Assembly: GCF_025717065.2 (NCBI RefSeq)
Contig: NZ_JAOVZO020000003.1
Location: forward strand, 806,001-870,000
Direction of reading: 5' to 3'
DNA length: 64,000 nucleotides
DNA from: Tahibacter soli
GTDB lineage: Bacteria; Pseudomonadota; Gammaproteobacteria; Xanthomonadales; Rhodanobacteraceae
Shown here: positions 8,903-16,397 of the stretch, piece by piece
Numbering within the stretch: position 1 is the stretch's first letter
Layout: each line of letters opens with the position of its first letter
Notes under the pieces: generated by a model
The model's input: the letters and a program-made list of their open reading frames with translations, nothing else
Told to the model about the DNA's origin: nothing
Database searches by the model: none
Program-made: the position numbers and the translations under genes

Positions 8903-8985
8903 CTACTCGAGACCGCTGCCGAACACGTGATCCGACTCGTACGCGCCGACGTCGCAGCGGCCGTGCGTTCGACGCGACGGACGCG
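8903..8985 (-). pseudogene. Relic C-terminus of a choice-of-anchor/CSLREA-type exported protein
   Basis: Between the two paralogous exported genes, the minus strand encodes HGRCDVGAYESDHVFGSGLE followed by a stop at 8903-8905. The pattern C-D-(I/V)-G-A-Y-E followed by a F-G-x-G-(F/L)-E tail is characteristic of the last residues of choice-of-anchor Q or CSLREA-type surface proteins in Lysobacterales. No start codon, ribosome site or body of the protein accompanies it, and the frame upstream runs into the neighbouring gene. I read it as the surviving tail of a gene deleted or overwritten when the adjacent pair was duplicated. It could also be chance, but the motif match is long. Confidence 0.5.
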
Positions 8986-9717
8986 TCAACAGCCCTGCGC
9001 GATCGGCGTGACCGTGCAGATATCGAGCGTCAGCAGGTTGTTTTCGTTCGACGTGCGAAACAGCACGTCGCCGTTGACCTGCGGGCCGACCGACGCGTAC
9101 GCGACGACGCCGACGTCCGGATTGATGCGCCAGCGGATCTGGCCGGTGCCGTTCTGCGGCGAGGTCGCGCGCAGCGGTACGAGAAACTCCTGGAAGAAGC
9201 CGCGCGCCGCGCCCCAGAGGCCGGCGCCGATGCCGCCGCGCGGTGCCGCGAAGCGCAAGCCTTCGAGGCCCTGCGAGAACGTCTGCGGGCAGCCGTAGTC
9301 GATGTCGGTGCCGAGGTCGATCAGGCGCGGGCCGTTCGGCAGACGCGCGAAGCAGAACACCGGGTCGGCCGCCGACACGGCGGTCTGCACGCCCGGCGGC
9401 AGGATCAGCTCGAGGCTGATCGCGCTGCCGACGCACGGATTGCCGGGGTGGCTCATGACGAGATGCGTGTAGAACACCTCGCCGACGGCCGGCGTCAGGT
9501 TCGGCGGCAGGTACGAGAAGCCGGCGTAGCCCTGCACGCGGATCTCGACGATCGGCGGATCGGTCAGGCACGCGATGTTCGTGCCGGCGTTCGTGATCGC
9601 GCCGTTGAACCACGGCAGCACGAGGTCGGGCGAGACGGGCGAGTCTACGGTGGGGACGACCGCCGCCGAGGCGGACGTGGCGGCGAACACGGCGAGAGCG
9701 AGCATCAGGTGTTTCAT
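8986..9717 (-). CDS. Exported protein of unknown function, tandem paralogue 2 (module B)
   Basis: This 243-residue protein has the signal peptide MKHLMLALAVFAATSASAA. The ATG at 9717 is preceded by GGGGAAAA; earlier in-frame starts lie in the spacer to the kinase gene. It is paralogous to the gene at 8091-8816 over its whole length, with the same order of WFNGAI, NAGTN, GYAGFSYLPP, GEVFYTH, SHPGNPC, ELILPPGVQTA, DPVFCF, YGCPQT, QGLEGL and terminal QGC blocks. It starts 70 bases after the end of the module B kinase gene on the same strand, so cotranscription is possible. Function is unknown. Likely periplasmic or extracellular, with disulphides. Confidence 0.82.
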   Translation of the reverse strand: MKHLMLALAVFAATSASAAVVPTVDSPVSPDLVLPWFNGAITNAGTNIACLTDPPIVEIRVQGYAGFSYLPPNLTPAVGEVFYTHLVMSHPGNPCVGSAISLELILPPGVQTAVSAADPVFCFARLPNGPRLIDLGTDIDYGCPQTFSQGLEGLRFAAPRGGIGAGLWGAARGFFQEFLVPLRATSPQNGTGQIRWRINPDVGVVAYASVGPQVNGDVLFRTSNENNLLTLDICTVTPIAQGC

Positions 9718-9787
9718 GGTTTTCCCCGCGGCCTTCATGGCCTCGTGCTTCCTTACGCAGAAGCGCGGCGAAAACCCGAAGCGTCGT

Positions 9788-12139
9788 TCAATCGCAGATC
9801 GCGGCGCTCTCCTGGAACCCGCGTTTGTCGCCGGGGCCGACACGCGGGTCGGCGACGAGTTCGGACAACGCCTTGCGCATCAACGCTGCGCCCTCGTCGC
9901 GCTGCCCGTGCGCGCACAGCGCGCGCGCGAGCGCGTGACGCGCGGCGGCCTGCGCGCGCGCGGTGGGCTCCTTGTCGGCGTCGCGCAGCGCGACGGCCTC
10001 GCGCAACAGCGCGATACCGCGTTTCGCGTCGCCATGCGCGGCTTCGCGTTCACCGGCCGTCTGTACGGTCAGCGGACACGACGTGCGGTCGCCGCCGAAG
10101 CTCGCGTCGCAGCGTGCGAGCGCCGAATCGAGCAAGGGCTTGGCCTTCGCGGGTTCGCCCAGGCGCAGCCAGGCGCGCGCGAGCGACGTTTCGGTGTTCG
10201 TCAGGCGCCGGTCGTTCGCGGCGAGCAGGCCGCGCTGTCCGTCGAGCACGGCGACGTACGCGTCGCGCGCGGCGTCGGGGTGTCCGCGCATCAGTTGCAG
10301 CGACGCCGCGTACGCGCCGACCGACAGCGTCGTCGGATGCCGCTCGCCGTTGAGCGCCGCGAACGCCGCGCGCGCCTGCCCGGCCGTCTGCTGCGCCTCG
10401 TCCCAGCGGCCCTGCGCTTCGCGCACGTGCGCGAGGTTGTCGAGCGCGTAGGCGCGGTGTTCGGTTTCGCGCGCGCCGGTGCGCGGCAGCAGCGCGAGCA
10501 CGCGTTCGAGCGCGGCGGCGGCCTCGTCGGTGCGGTCGAGCCATTTGAGCGCCATCGCGCGCGTGTTTTCGAGATCGACGCGCAGGTCGGGATCGTCGTC
10601 GGCGATCGCGTCGAGTTCGGCGATGGCGCGGTCGCTCGCGGCGAGCGACGCGGTGCGGTCGCCGCGCCGCGCGCGGATGCTCGCGAGCAGCGACAGGCGT
10701 TCCGCGCGCAGCCGCACCGTCGCGCGGTCGGTGCCGGTCGTCGCGTCGAGCGAGGCCTGCATCAAGGGTTCGGCACGCTCGTACTCGGCGAGGCCGCGCA
10801 TCGCGTCGGCGAGCGTCGCGAGCATGGCGGCGCGGAGGTCGGGCTGGTCTTTCAGTTCGGTATCCACGCGTGCCGCGCCGCGTTCGAGCAGCGCGCGCGC
10901 GTCGAGCTGTTCGCCGCGGTTGACGTTCGGGTCGGCGAGCCGGAACAGCGATACGAGAAACCCGTTGATCGCGTCGGCGCGCGCGTTTTCGCGCCGCGCG
11001 TCGGCGAGCGCCTGGGCGGCTGCGGTCTCGGCCGCGAGCGCGCGCCGGCGCTCGGCGTCGAGCTGCCAGACGAACGCCGCAGCGAGCGCGAGCGCGAGCA
11101 TGGCGAGCGAGGCGGCGATGCGGTGGCGTTGTATAAATTTGCTCAAGCGATAGCGCCGCGTGTCCGCGGCCGCGCGCACCGGCCGGCCTTCGCGATAGCG
11201 CGCGAGATCGTCGGCGAACGCCTCGGCGCTCGCGTAGCGCGCGGTCGGATCGGTCGCGGTGGCCTTCGCGACGATGCCGCGCAGCTCGGCGTCGAGCGGC
11301 GGCGCGTCGCCGGCCAGCAGCACCTCGTGCAGCAGCACACCGGCGCTGTACAGGTCGCTCGCGGTCGTGATCGGACGGCCGGCCTGCTGTTCGGGGCTCG
11401 CGTAGGCCGGCGTCATCACGCGCGTCGACGTCTCGCGCGCGTCGCCGGTTTCGATCAGCTTGGCGATGCCGAAATCGAGCAGCTTCGGCGTGCAGTCGTC
11501 GCGCACGAGAATGTTCGCGGGCTTCAGATCGCGATGCACCACGAGCCGCTGGTGCGCGTGCTGGATCGCCTCGAGCAGACGTTCGGCGAACGCGAGGCGC
11601 GCCGCGCGACTCGGCGCGCGCGCCTTGATCCAGGCCGCGAGCGGCAGGCCGTCGACGTGTTCGAGCACGAGATACGGCTGGCCGTGCGTCGTCTCGCCGC
11701 CGTCGATCAGGCGCGCGATGCCGGGATGGTCGAGCGTCGCTAGAATCTGCCGCTCGCGGCGCAGGCGGCGCATACCGTCGGCGGTCGGAAAGCCGCGCAA
11801 GAGCTTGATCGCGACGTGCTGCGTATACGCGCCGTCGGCGCGCTCGGCGAGAAACACGGTGCCCATGCCGCCGCTGCCCAGTTCGCGCAGCAGGCGGTAC
11901 GGGCCGAGCGCCTCGATCTCGCGTTCGGGTTCGACGAGCCGGTGCATCGCGGCGTCGACCGCACCGGCGACGGGATCGTGGCGCGTCGCGTCGGCGTCGA
12001 CGAGCCGTTCGACGAGCACGCGAAAATCGCGGCCGGATTCGTTTTCGTAGCGGTCGAGCAGGGCGGCGCGCGCGGCGGGATCGGCGTCGGCGAGCGCCGC
12101 GAACGCGTCGGCGACGCGATCGGGGTCGTGTCGGTTCAT
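9788..12139 (-). CDS. Membrane Ser/Thr protein kinase with TPR-like C-terminal region (module B)
   Basis: This 783-residue Hanks-type kinase has glycine loop ELGSGGMG (87-94), Lys112 in HVAIKLL, catalytic Asp204 in HRDLKPAN, Asp222 in DFGIAK and the APE equivalent in YASPEQQ. A hydrophobic segment at about 341-358 separates the kinase from roughly 420 residues of TPR-like helical repeats, predicted periplasmic. The C-lobe is unusually short: only about 12 residues (LLAGDAPPLDAE) connect helix F to the LRGIVAKAT helix, where the other two kinases here have 35 or more, so the helix G substrate-docking region is reduced. The gene begins 10 bases after the sigma factor stop, which implies an operon and a shared function. 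Confidence 0.9.
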   Translation of the reverse strand: MNRHDPDRVADAFAALADADPAARAALLDRYENESGRDFRVLVERLVDADATRHDPVAGAVDAAMHRLVEPEREIEALGPYRLLRELGSGGMGTVFLAERADGAYTQHVAIKLLRGFPTADGMRRLRRERQILATLDHPGIARLIDGGETTHGQPYLVLEHVDGLPLAAWIKARAPSRAARLAFAERLLEAIQHAHQRLVVHRDLKPANILVRDDCTPKLLDFGIAKLIETGDARETSTRVMTPAYASPEQQAGRPITTASDLYSAGVLLHEVLLAGDAPPLDAELRGIVAKATATDPTARYASAEAFADDLARYREGRPVRAAADTRRYRLSKFIQRHRIAASLAMLALALAAAFVWQLDAERRRALAAETAAAQALADARRENARADAINGFLVSLFRLADPNVNRGEQLDARALLERGAARVDTELKDQPDLRAAMLATLADAMRGLAEYERAEPLMQASLDATTGTDRATVRLRAERLSLLASIRARRGDRTASLAASDRAIAELDAIADDDPDLRVDLENTRAMALKWLDRTDEAAAALERVLALLPRTGARETEHRAYALDNLAHVREAQGRWDEAQQTAGQARAAFAALNGERHPTTLSVGAYAASLQLMRGHPDAARDAYVAVLDGQRGLLAANDRRLTNTETSLARAWLRLGEPAKAKPLLDSALARCDASFGGDRTSCPLTVQTAGEREAAHGDAKRGIALLREAVALRDADKEPTARAQAAARHALARALCAHGQRDEGAALMRKALSELVADPRVGPGDKRGFQESAAICD

Positions 12140-12149
12140 GCGGTTGGCG

Positions 12150-12716
12150 TCACGCGGTCAGCGCTTGCTTGAGCCAGGCGCGCGCCAGGCGCAGGTCGCG
12201 ATCGACGGTGCCTTCGGACACCGCGAGCGCCGCGGCGATTTCCTCGCGCGAGAAGCCGCCGAAGTAGGCGAGTTCGACGGTGCGCGCGCGGCGCTCGTCG
12301 CTGCGCGCGAGTTCGGACAGCGCGGCGTCGACGCGCAAGAGGTCGGCGTCGGAATCGTTCGCGGCGACGTGCGCGGCGGCTTCGATCGCGATGTGTTCGG
12401 CCGCGCCGCCGCGCTTGTCGGCATGGCGCCGGCGCGCGGCGTCGACGAGCACCTGGCGCGTGGCCTGCGCGACGACGTGAAAGAAATGCCGGCGGTCGTG
12501 CCAGTTGCCGTCGCCGCCGATGAGGCGCAACAGGGCTTCGTGTGCGATCTCGGTGGGCGTCAATGTCGCGCCCGGCGCGTGGCGCAGCGAACTGGCCGCG
12601 ATCGCGCGCACGTTGCTGTAGACGAGCGTGAGCAGCGCTTCGCGCGCGCCGCCGTCGCCGCCGCGCCATGCGTGCAGCAGTTGCGTGATGTCGTGGTTTT
12701 CCAGCGCCGCAGCCAT
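12150..12716 (-). CDS. ECF sigma factor, kinase-linked type (module B)
   Basis: This 188-residue ECF sigma factor is of the same kinase-linked class as the one at 2508. The start ATG at 12716 is chosen because GGGGGG lies about 5 bases upstream; the open frame extends further upstream but through Arg/Pro-rich shadow sequence and a CRP-type palindrome. Region 2 contains HFFHVVAQATRQVLVDAARRR, and the region 4 helix-turn-helix is FSREEIAAALAVSEGTVDRDL. In region 2.2 the DAED tetrad is replaced by TPTE (residues 53-56), with Thr55 at the same position as Thr52 in module A. The kinase follows after 10 bases. No anti-sigma factor is visible. Confidence 0.88.
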   Translation of the reverse strand: MAAALENHDITQLLHAWRGGDGGAREALLTLVYSNVRAIAASSLRHAPGATLTPTEIAHEALLRLIGGDGNWHDRRHFFHVVAQATRQVLVDAARRRHADKRGGAAEHIAIEAAAHVAANDSDADLLRVDAALSELARSDERRARTVELAYFGGFSREEIAAALAVSEGTVDRDLRLARAWLKQALTA

Positions 12717-12741
12717 ATCGCCCCCCGATCCGCCGGGTCGC

Positions 12742-12747
12742 AGTATG
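12742..12747 (-). promoter_or_regulatory. Candidate -10 element for the module B sigma/kinase operon
   Basis: CATACT on the minus strand would start transcription near 12735-12738, about 20 bases before the ATG at 12716. The -35 region is not conserved, which fits a promoter that needs an activator such as the CRP-type protein whose site lies further upstream. Confidence 0.35.
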
Positions 12748-12791
12748 CCGCCGCGGCGGGCGACGTTGCCTCGACGGGGCGGCAGACGGGG

Positions 12792-12807
12792 TGTGACGGG
12801 CGTCACA
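12792..12807 (-). promoter_or_regulatory. CRP/Clp-type binding site upstream of the module B sigma factor
   Basis: TGTGACGGGCGTCACA is a perfect palindrome matching TGTGA-N6-TCACA, the consensus bound by CRP and by Clp of xanthomonads. Its centre is about 84 bases upstream of the ATG and about 62-65 bases upstream of the start inferred from the CATACT -10 element, the usual distance for a class I activator site. Confidence 0.65.
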
Positions 12808-12962
12808 GAGTGGGGTTTGGGCGGAGGTTTCGGGTGTGGCGGCTGGGGTCGGTCGGTGCGGCGGGGCGAAACGCGGGGGCGGCCGGCCGGAAGCGCGGGT
12901 GAAGGGCAGTCGCGTTGCAGTGACGGAGTGGAGCGTCGCGCCGGCAGGTTCCGTGCGCCGCC

Positions 12963-13125
12963 GGAAAATCTGGACACCCCGCCGGAAAATCCAAAGAAAA
13001 TCTGGACACCCAGAATTCAGCAGACCGAAAAACTGGACACCAGAAAATCTGGACACCCGGAAAACTGGACACCCCAATTTCAGTAGCAAAAGACTGCGAA
13101 AAACTGGACACCCGAATTCCAGTAG
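12963..13125 (+). repeat. Array of six CTGGACACC repeats beside a RAYT gene
   Basis: Six copies of CTGGACACC, all in one orientation, start at 12970, 13002, 13033, 13049, 13065 and 13104. Each is preceded by GAAAA or GGAAAA plus A/T, and most are followed by CC. Three copies continue into an (A/C)GAATTC- or CAATTTC-type block ending CAG(C/T)AG. Spacings are 32, 31, 16, 16 and 39 bases. The array lies 175 bases beyond the 3' end of the transposase gene and faces the opposite way to the repeats on the other side. The rest of the 583-base gap (12717-13299) holds the module B promoter region and no gene that I can see. Confidence 0.85.
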
Positions 13126-13299
13126 ACAGCCACGAGAAACGCCGAGCGTCGATCGAGTCGCGGCTCTTCCTGAAGTTTCGTTGCGGCTGCTCCGGGCTAC
13201 GCGATGATTTCGCCGGCAAGCGGAACCTGGAGCCGGCGCGGAAAGGAAGTCGTAGACACCGGGGAAGGGAAAACGCCGGCAGCATCTGTCGCTTGCGGG

Positions 13300-14256
13300 C
13301 TAGGCGACTTTCAACTGCCTCGCAAACATCACGCCTTTGAGCCACCGCTGCTGCAGCTCCTCTGCCTTGTCGACCAGCGCCTCGACCAACCCGATCGCCC
13401 GCCGGTAGCGCGATTGCGTGCCTTGCACTTGCAACAGCCACGCGTTTTCTGACAGGCCTATCCGTCGAACGATCGACGGCAACGCGCGATCGATGACGCC
13501 GGGTTTGCTGGCATGAAGCAGGCGACCCGTTTCGTCGACGAGCGTGAGATATTCGCGTTCGCTGACGCCGAGCACCGAGCCCGGTCCGGCAATCGGTGCG
13601 AGCGGCTCAACCGCTTCGCGGCGCACTCTTGCCCGATCGACTCGCCGCCGGAACGACACGTGTTCGGCCGTTTCCGGCGCGGTCACGACCTTGGCGCGCA
13701 CGGGATTGAGGTCCACGTACGTCATTGCGCTGAGCACCGCCGCGTCGTCGAGCAGTGCCTGGCAACGGAACCGTCCCTCCCAGAAGCGTCCCTTGCAGCC
13801 GTCTTCCGCATTGGCGGTGCGCGCGATCGATTCGTTGAGAAACCGCATGAACCAGCTCAGGTTGCTCAGGCGCAGGCGGTACTCGGCAACCAGCGCGGTG
13901 TTGCCGGACGAGGCAAGTACGCGCTGCTCGATCGACGCGTCGTTATCGGCCTTGCGGCGCGATACCGAGAACCAACGGCGCAGGACGTCGAGATCGCTCC
14001 AGGCTTCGGTGAGCTCCGGTGCGGTTCTAACGACCAGATGAACGTGATTGCTCATCACCGCATACGCGTAGACGCCGATCGCAAACTGGGTTGCGAGTGC
14101 AGCGATACGGTCCTCTATCCGGCGCTTGCGGTGCGAGAAGTCGCGGCCGGTGACCGGATCACGGCCGCACAGCCAAGCCTGCCGAACGCATCGCGAAACG
14201 ACATGAAAGGTGCCGCTGGCACACGGATCGACGGTATGGAAGCGGGGGATGGTCAT
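13300..14256 (-). CDS. REP-associated tyrosine transposase (IS200-like Y1 family)
   Basis: The protein has the HUH motif in VMSNHVHLVVR and the block CKGRFWEGRFRCQ followed by MTYVDLNPVRA, whose Tyr is the expected nucleophile. These are hallmarks of REP-associated Y1 transposases, which nick single-stranded DNA at REP hairpins. The start given (MTIPRFHTVD, 318 residues) matches the usual N-terminus; ATGs at 14268 and 14313 would add 4 or 19 residues and none has a good ribosome site. At 318-337 residues it is about twice the E. coli RAYT length, with an extra C-terminal region of about 120 residues. No second IS gene or target-site duplication is seen. It is flanked by oppositely oriented GGACACC repeats. 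Confidence 0.85.
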   Translation of the reverse strand: MTIPRFHTVDPCASGTFHVVSRCVRQAWLCGRDPVTGRDFSHRKRRIEDRIAALATQFAIGVYAYAVMSNHVHLVVRTAPELTEAWSDLDVLRRWFSVSRRKADNDASIEQRVLASSGNTALVAEYRLRLSNLSWFMRFLNESIARTANAEDGCKGRFWEGRFRCQALLDDAAVLSAMTYVDLNPVRAKVVTAPETAEHVSFRRRVDRARVRREAVEPLAPIAGPGSVLGVSEREYLTLVDETGRLLHASKPGVIDRALPSIVRRIGLSENAWLLQVQGTQSRYRRAIGLVEALVDKAEELQQRWLKGVMFARQLKVA

Positions 14257-14353
14257 GACGGCAAGCATCGGCCTGCGAGGCGCCGATTGCTTCAGTCGTA
14301 CGCCGGGAAACATGTCGGAATTGGCTGATCGTTTCGTTGACGCTACGAAAGTC

Positions 14354-14418
14354 GGGTGTCCGAATTTGAGAAGTTGGATGACTTAAGTTGGGTGTCCAAG
14401 TTTGAGAGGCTGGATGAC
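14354..14418 (-). repeat. Two-unit direct repeat with inverted GGACACC motif
   Basis: Two 29-base units (14354-14382 and 14390-14418), 36 bases apart, both begin GGGTGTCC and end TGGATGAC, with TTTGAGA in the middle, and differ at only four positions. GGGTGTCC is the reverse complement of GGACACCC, so these point the opposite way from the six-copy array on the other side of the transposase gene. Confidence 0.8.
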
Positions 14419-14626
14419 CCGGCGCTTCCGCAGTTCGGCCTTCGGTCCGTTCGCTGCTCGGATGTTTGCTTCGGCATCCATGCCTGCGCAGGCCGACCTC
14501 TGCCGCGATGACGTGCAAAAGAGAAAAGCAGAAAAATAAAAAAATGGATCTCAGCGTTCGCTGGGACAACGAGCTAAGACCGAGGCGAGAATAGAGCGGA
14601 GATTGGGCCAAAATTCCGGCGTCGCC
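14419..14626. other. Intergenic stretch with small REP-like hairpin
   Basis: No gene is seen here. It contains an A-rich tract (about 14518-14546, including AAAATAAAAAAATGG) and the palindrome CAGCGTTCGCTG (14552-14563) followed by GGACAACGAGC. That resembles the CAGCGttCGCTGGGA-type dispersed repeats of xanthomonad genomes. The base composition is clearly more A/T-rich than the surroundings. Confidence 0.45.
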
Positions 14627-16054
14627 TCAAAGACACCCCGAAGTCTCCGCCACATCGCCGACGCATAGTTGCACTGCCGGTTCGTCGGCCGCGCGACGCA
14701 ATCCTTGCGAGATATCTTCCGCATACGCCGGCGCGCCGTCGTACGCCGCGCGCACATCGGTCGTCCAGCCGCGCGCCGTGAGTTCGCGCAGCGCAGTCAT
14801 CGACGCGTCGCCGCCGATCAGGAGCGTCTTGTCCTTCTCGCGCCACTGCGGCAGCTCGAAGAACGCGTCGATCGCGTCGGTCCAGCTCAGCCAGTCGACC
14901 GGCAGCGGCAGGTACAGCTGTCCGTCCGGCGCGCGCCACGCGATCGCCGCGCCCGCGACGACGAGCTTGCCGCCCGGCGCGCCGGCGTGGCGGCGGATCA
15001 GTTTCAGCGCGTTGACGAGAAAGCGCGCTTCGAGTTCGGTGCGCGTGCCGGCGCCGATCTCGACGAGGTCGTTGCAGCCGGCCGCGGGTTTGAGCGCATC
15101 GAGTTCGTCGGCGAGGCTCGTGCGCAGGCTGTCGTTGAAGCCGCCGCGGCGCAGGAACTGCCGCAGCGCGAAATCGTCGCTGCACCAGTTCGCGATGCGC
15201 ACGCGGTTTTTCTCGCGCAGGTTTTCCGGATCGAGCTGCCACACCATCGCGTTGAGCTGCCCGGTGGTTTCGATCACCGTTTCGGCCGTGCCGCCGATCG
15301 CGTCGAGCGCCATGCCGGCCGAGAAGTTGCCCCACACCGCGGCCCACGCGAGCGCGTCGAGCCGCGCGTTGACGTACGGGTTGCTCGTGTACGGATCGAT
15401 GCCGAGGTGGCGCGCCATTTCGCGGCGCATCTTGTTGTAGTCGAGCTGCCGGCGCACTTCGCGGCCCACTTCCTTGCCGACGCGCTCGTACCACGCCTTG
15501 CTCTCTTTCGGCGGCACGGGTTCGCCCGGCACCGGCTCGCGCGTCGCGCCGAGCGGCGCCTGCGGCGTTTTGAACGGGTCGCCATCGGCGCCGAACGTGC
15601 GCGCGGCGCGGTCGGACGCCGACTGCGCGCGGCTGCCCCAGCTGTCGAGCTTCTTGCCGAAGTAGCGCGCGACGCCTTCGGGCAGGCCGATCAGCGTGTC
15701 GACCGGATTCGTCACCACTTGCCACACCGCGTTGCCCGTTTTCTTCGCGCGCTCCGCGAGTGCGTGCGCGAACGCCTCGGATTTCGCCGCGCGTTCGAGC
15801 GCTTCGATCGCCGGCAGTTCGGCCGCGCGCACCGCGAGCATTTCGACGCTCGGCGCCGTCAGCGCGCCGAACGGCGTGGTCACCTCGAAGCGCGCCATGA
15901 AGCCGTGCACCTGCGCCTGCGGCGCGACCGAGTAGCCCGGGCCGGACAACAGCGACGGCTGCACGATCGCGGCGGCGTCGAGCACCGGTTCGGTTTCGCC
16001 CGCGGCGGCATGGCCTGCGAGCGCGGCGAGGAGGAGGGCGTAAAGCGGACGCAA
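14627..16054 (-). CDS. Exported protein of unknown function
   Basis: This 475-residue protein has a signal peptide (MRPLYALLLAALAGHAAAG). The middle part is helical and charged (LERAAKSEAFAHALAERAKK, EVGREVRRQLDYNKMRREMARHLGIDPYTSNPYVN), followed by GNFSAGMALDAIGG and an Ala-rich C-terminal domain ending ETSGCL. The YTSNPYVNARLD block and the cysteine pairs look conserved-family in style, but I do not recognise a domain or function. The start is well placed: a Met-Arg followed by a hydrophobic core, with no plausible upstream start. It is monocistronic as far as can be seen, with the tdh gene upstream separated by 343 non-coding bases. Confidence 0.78.
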   Translation of the reverse strand: MRPLYALLLAALAGHAAAGETEPVLDAAAIVQPSLLSGPGYSVAPQAQVHGFMARFEVTTPFGALTAPSVEMLAVRAAELPAIEALERAAKSEAFAHALAERAKKTGNAVWQVVTNPVDTLIGLPEGVARYFGKKLDSWGSRAQSASDRAARTFGADGDPFKTPQAPLGATREPVPGEPVPPKESKAWYERVGKEVGREVRRQLDYNKMRREMARHLGIDPYTSNPYVNARLDALAWAAVWGNFSAGMALDAIGGTAETVIETTGQLNAMVWQLDPENLREKNRVRIANWCSDDFALRQFLRRGGFNDSLRTSLADELDALKPAAGCNDLVEIGAGTRTELEARFLVNALKLIRRHAGAPGGKLVVAGAAIAWRAPDGQLYLPLPVDWLSWTDAIDAFFELPQWREKDKTLLIGGDASMTALRELTARGWTTDVRAAYDGAPAYAEDISQGLRRAADEPAVQLCVGDVAETSGCL

Positions 16055-16397
16055 CGGCGGGACTCTTTCGGCGGTGTGCCTGGGATGCGCGAACGCGCGC
16101 GGCGGTTTGAAGACCGGCGATTATCCCCAAAAATCCCGCCGGCGCCGAATTGGCCGCTATTCGTTCAGTTCGGCGCCACGCGCGCGGTACCGATTCGCGG
16201 GCGGTCGCGTCCGGCAGCCGTTGCGAGGCCATCGGGGCGCGCGTTAGCGCAGGCTCGTCGCGTGCGGCTCTGTCGCGTGAAATTCATCAGAATTGCCATT
16301 GTGGCAATGGCTGCTTTTTTGCGTGGCGCCAGCCGCCGGGCCCGCCCGTTCGCGTCGAACCGGCGCGCGCGTCGGTCGCGCGCCGGCTTGATCGAGG
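16055..16397. other. Non-coding gap between tdh and the exported-protein gene
   Basis: This 343-base stretch shows no convincing gene. Its only clear structure is the palindrome at 16292-16308 followed by a T-tract, described separately. The part nearest 16054 should contain the promoter for the exported-protein gene, but no clear -35/-10 pair is visible. Confidence 0.5.
16292..16320 (+). terminator. Hairpin with T-tract in the gap downstream of tdh
   Basis: ATTGCCA-TTG-TGGCAAT is a perfect 7-bp stem, followed 6 bases later by TTTTTT. As a plus-strand terminator it has no plus-strand gene before it. It might be a regulatory palindrome or a remnant. Confidence 0.3.

Noticed and set aside
12963-13125. 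The repeat array considered as a CRISPR array
   Set aside because: The shared core is only about 15 bases, spacers vary from almost none to about 25 bases and contain partial repeats, and no cas genes are present.
12963-14418. The RAYT region considered as a complete insertion sequence with terminal inverted repeats
   Set aside because: The flanking motifs are multi-copy and of different lengths, with no single matched ends and no target duplication. IS200/RAYT enzymes do not use classical inverted-repeat ends.
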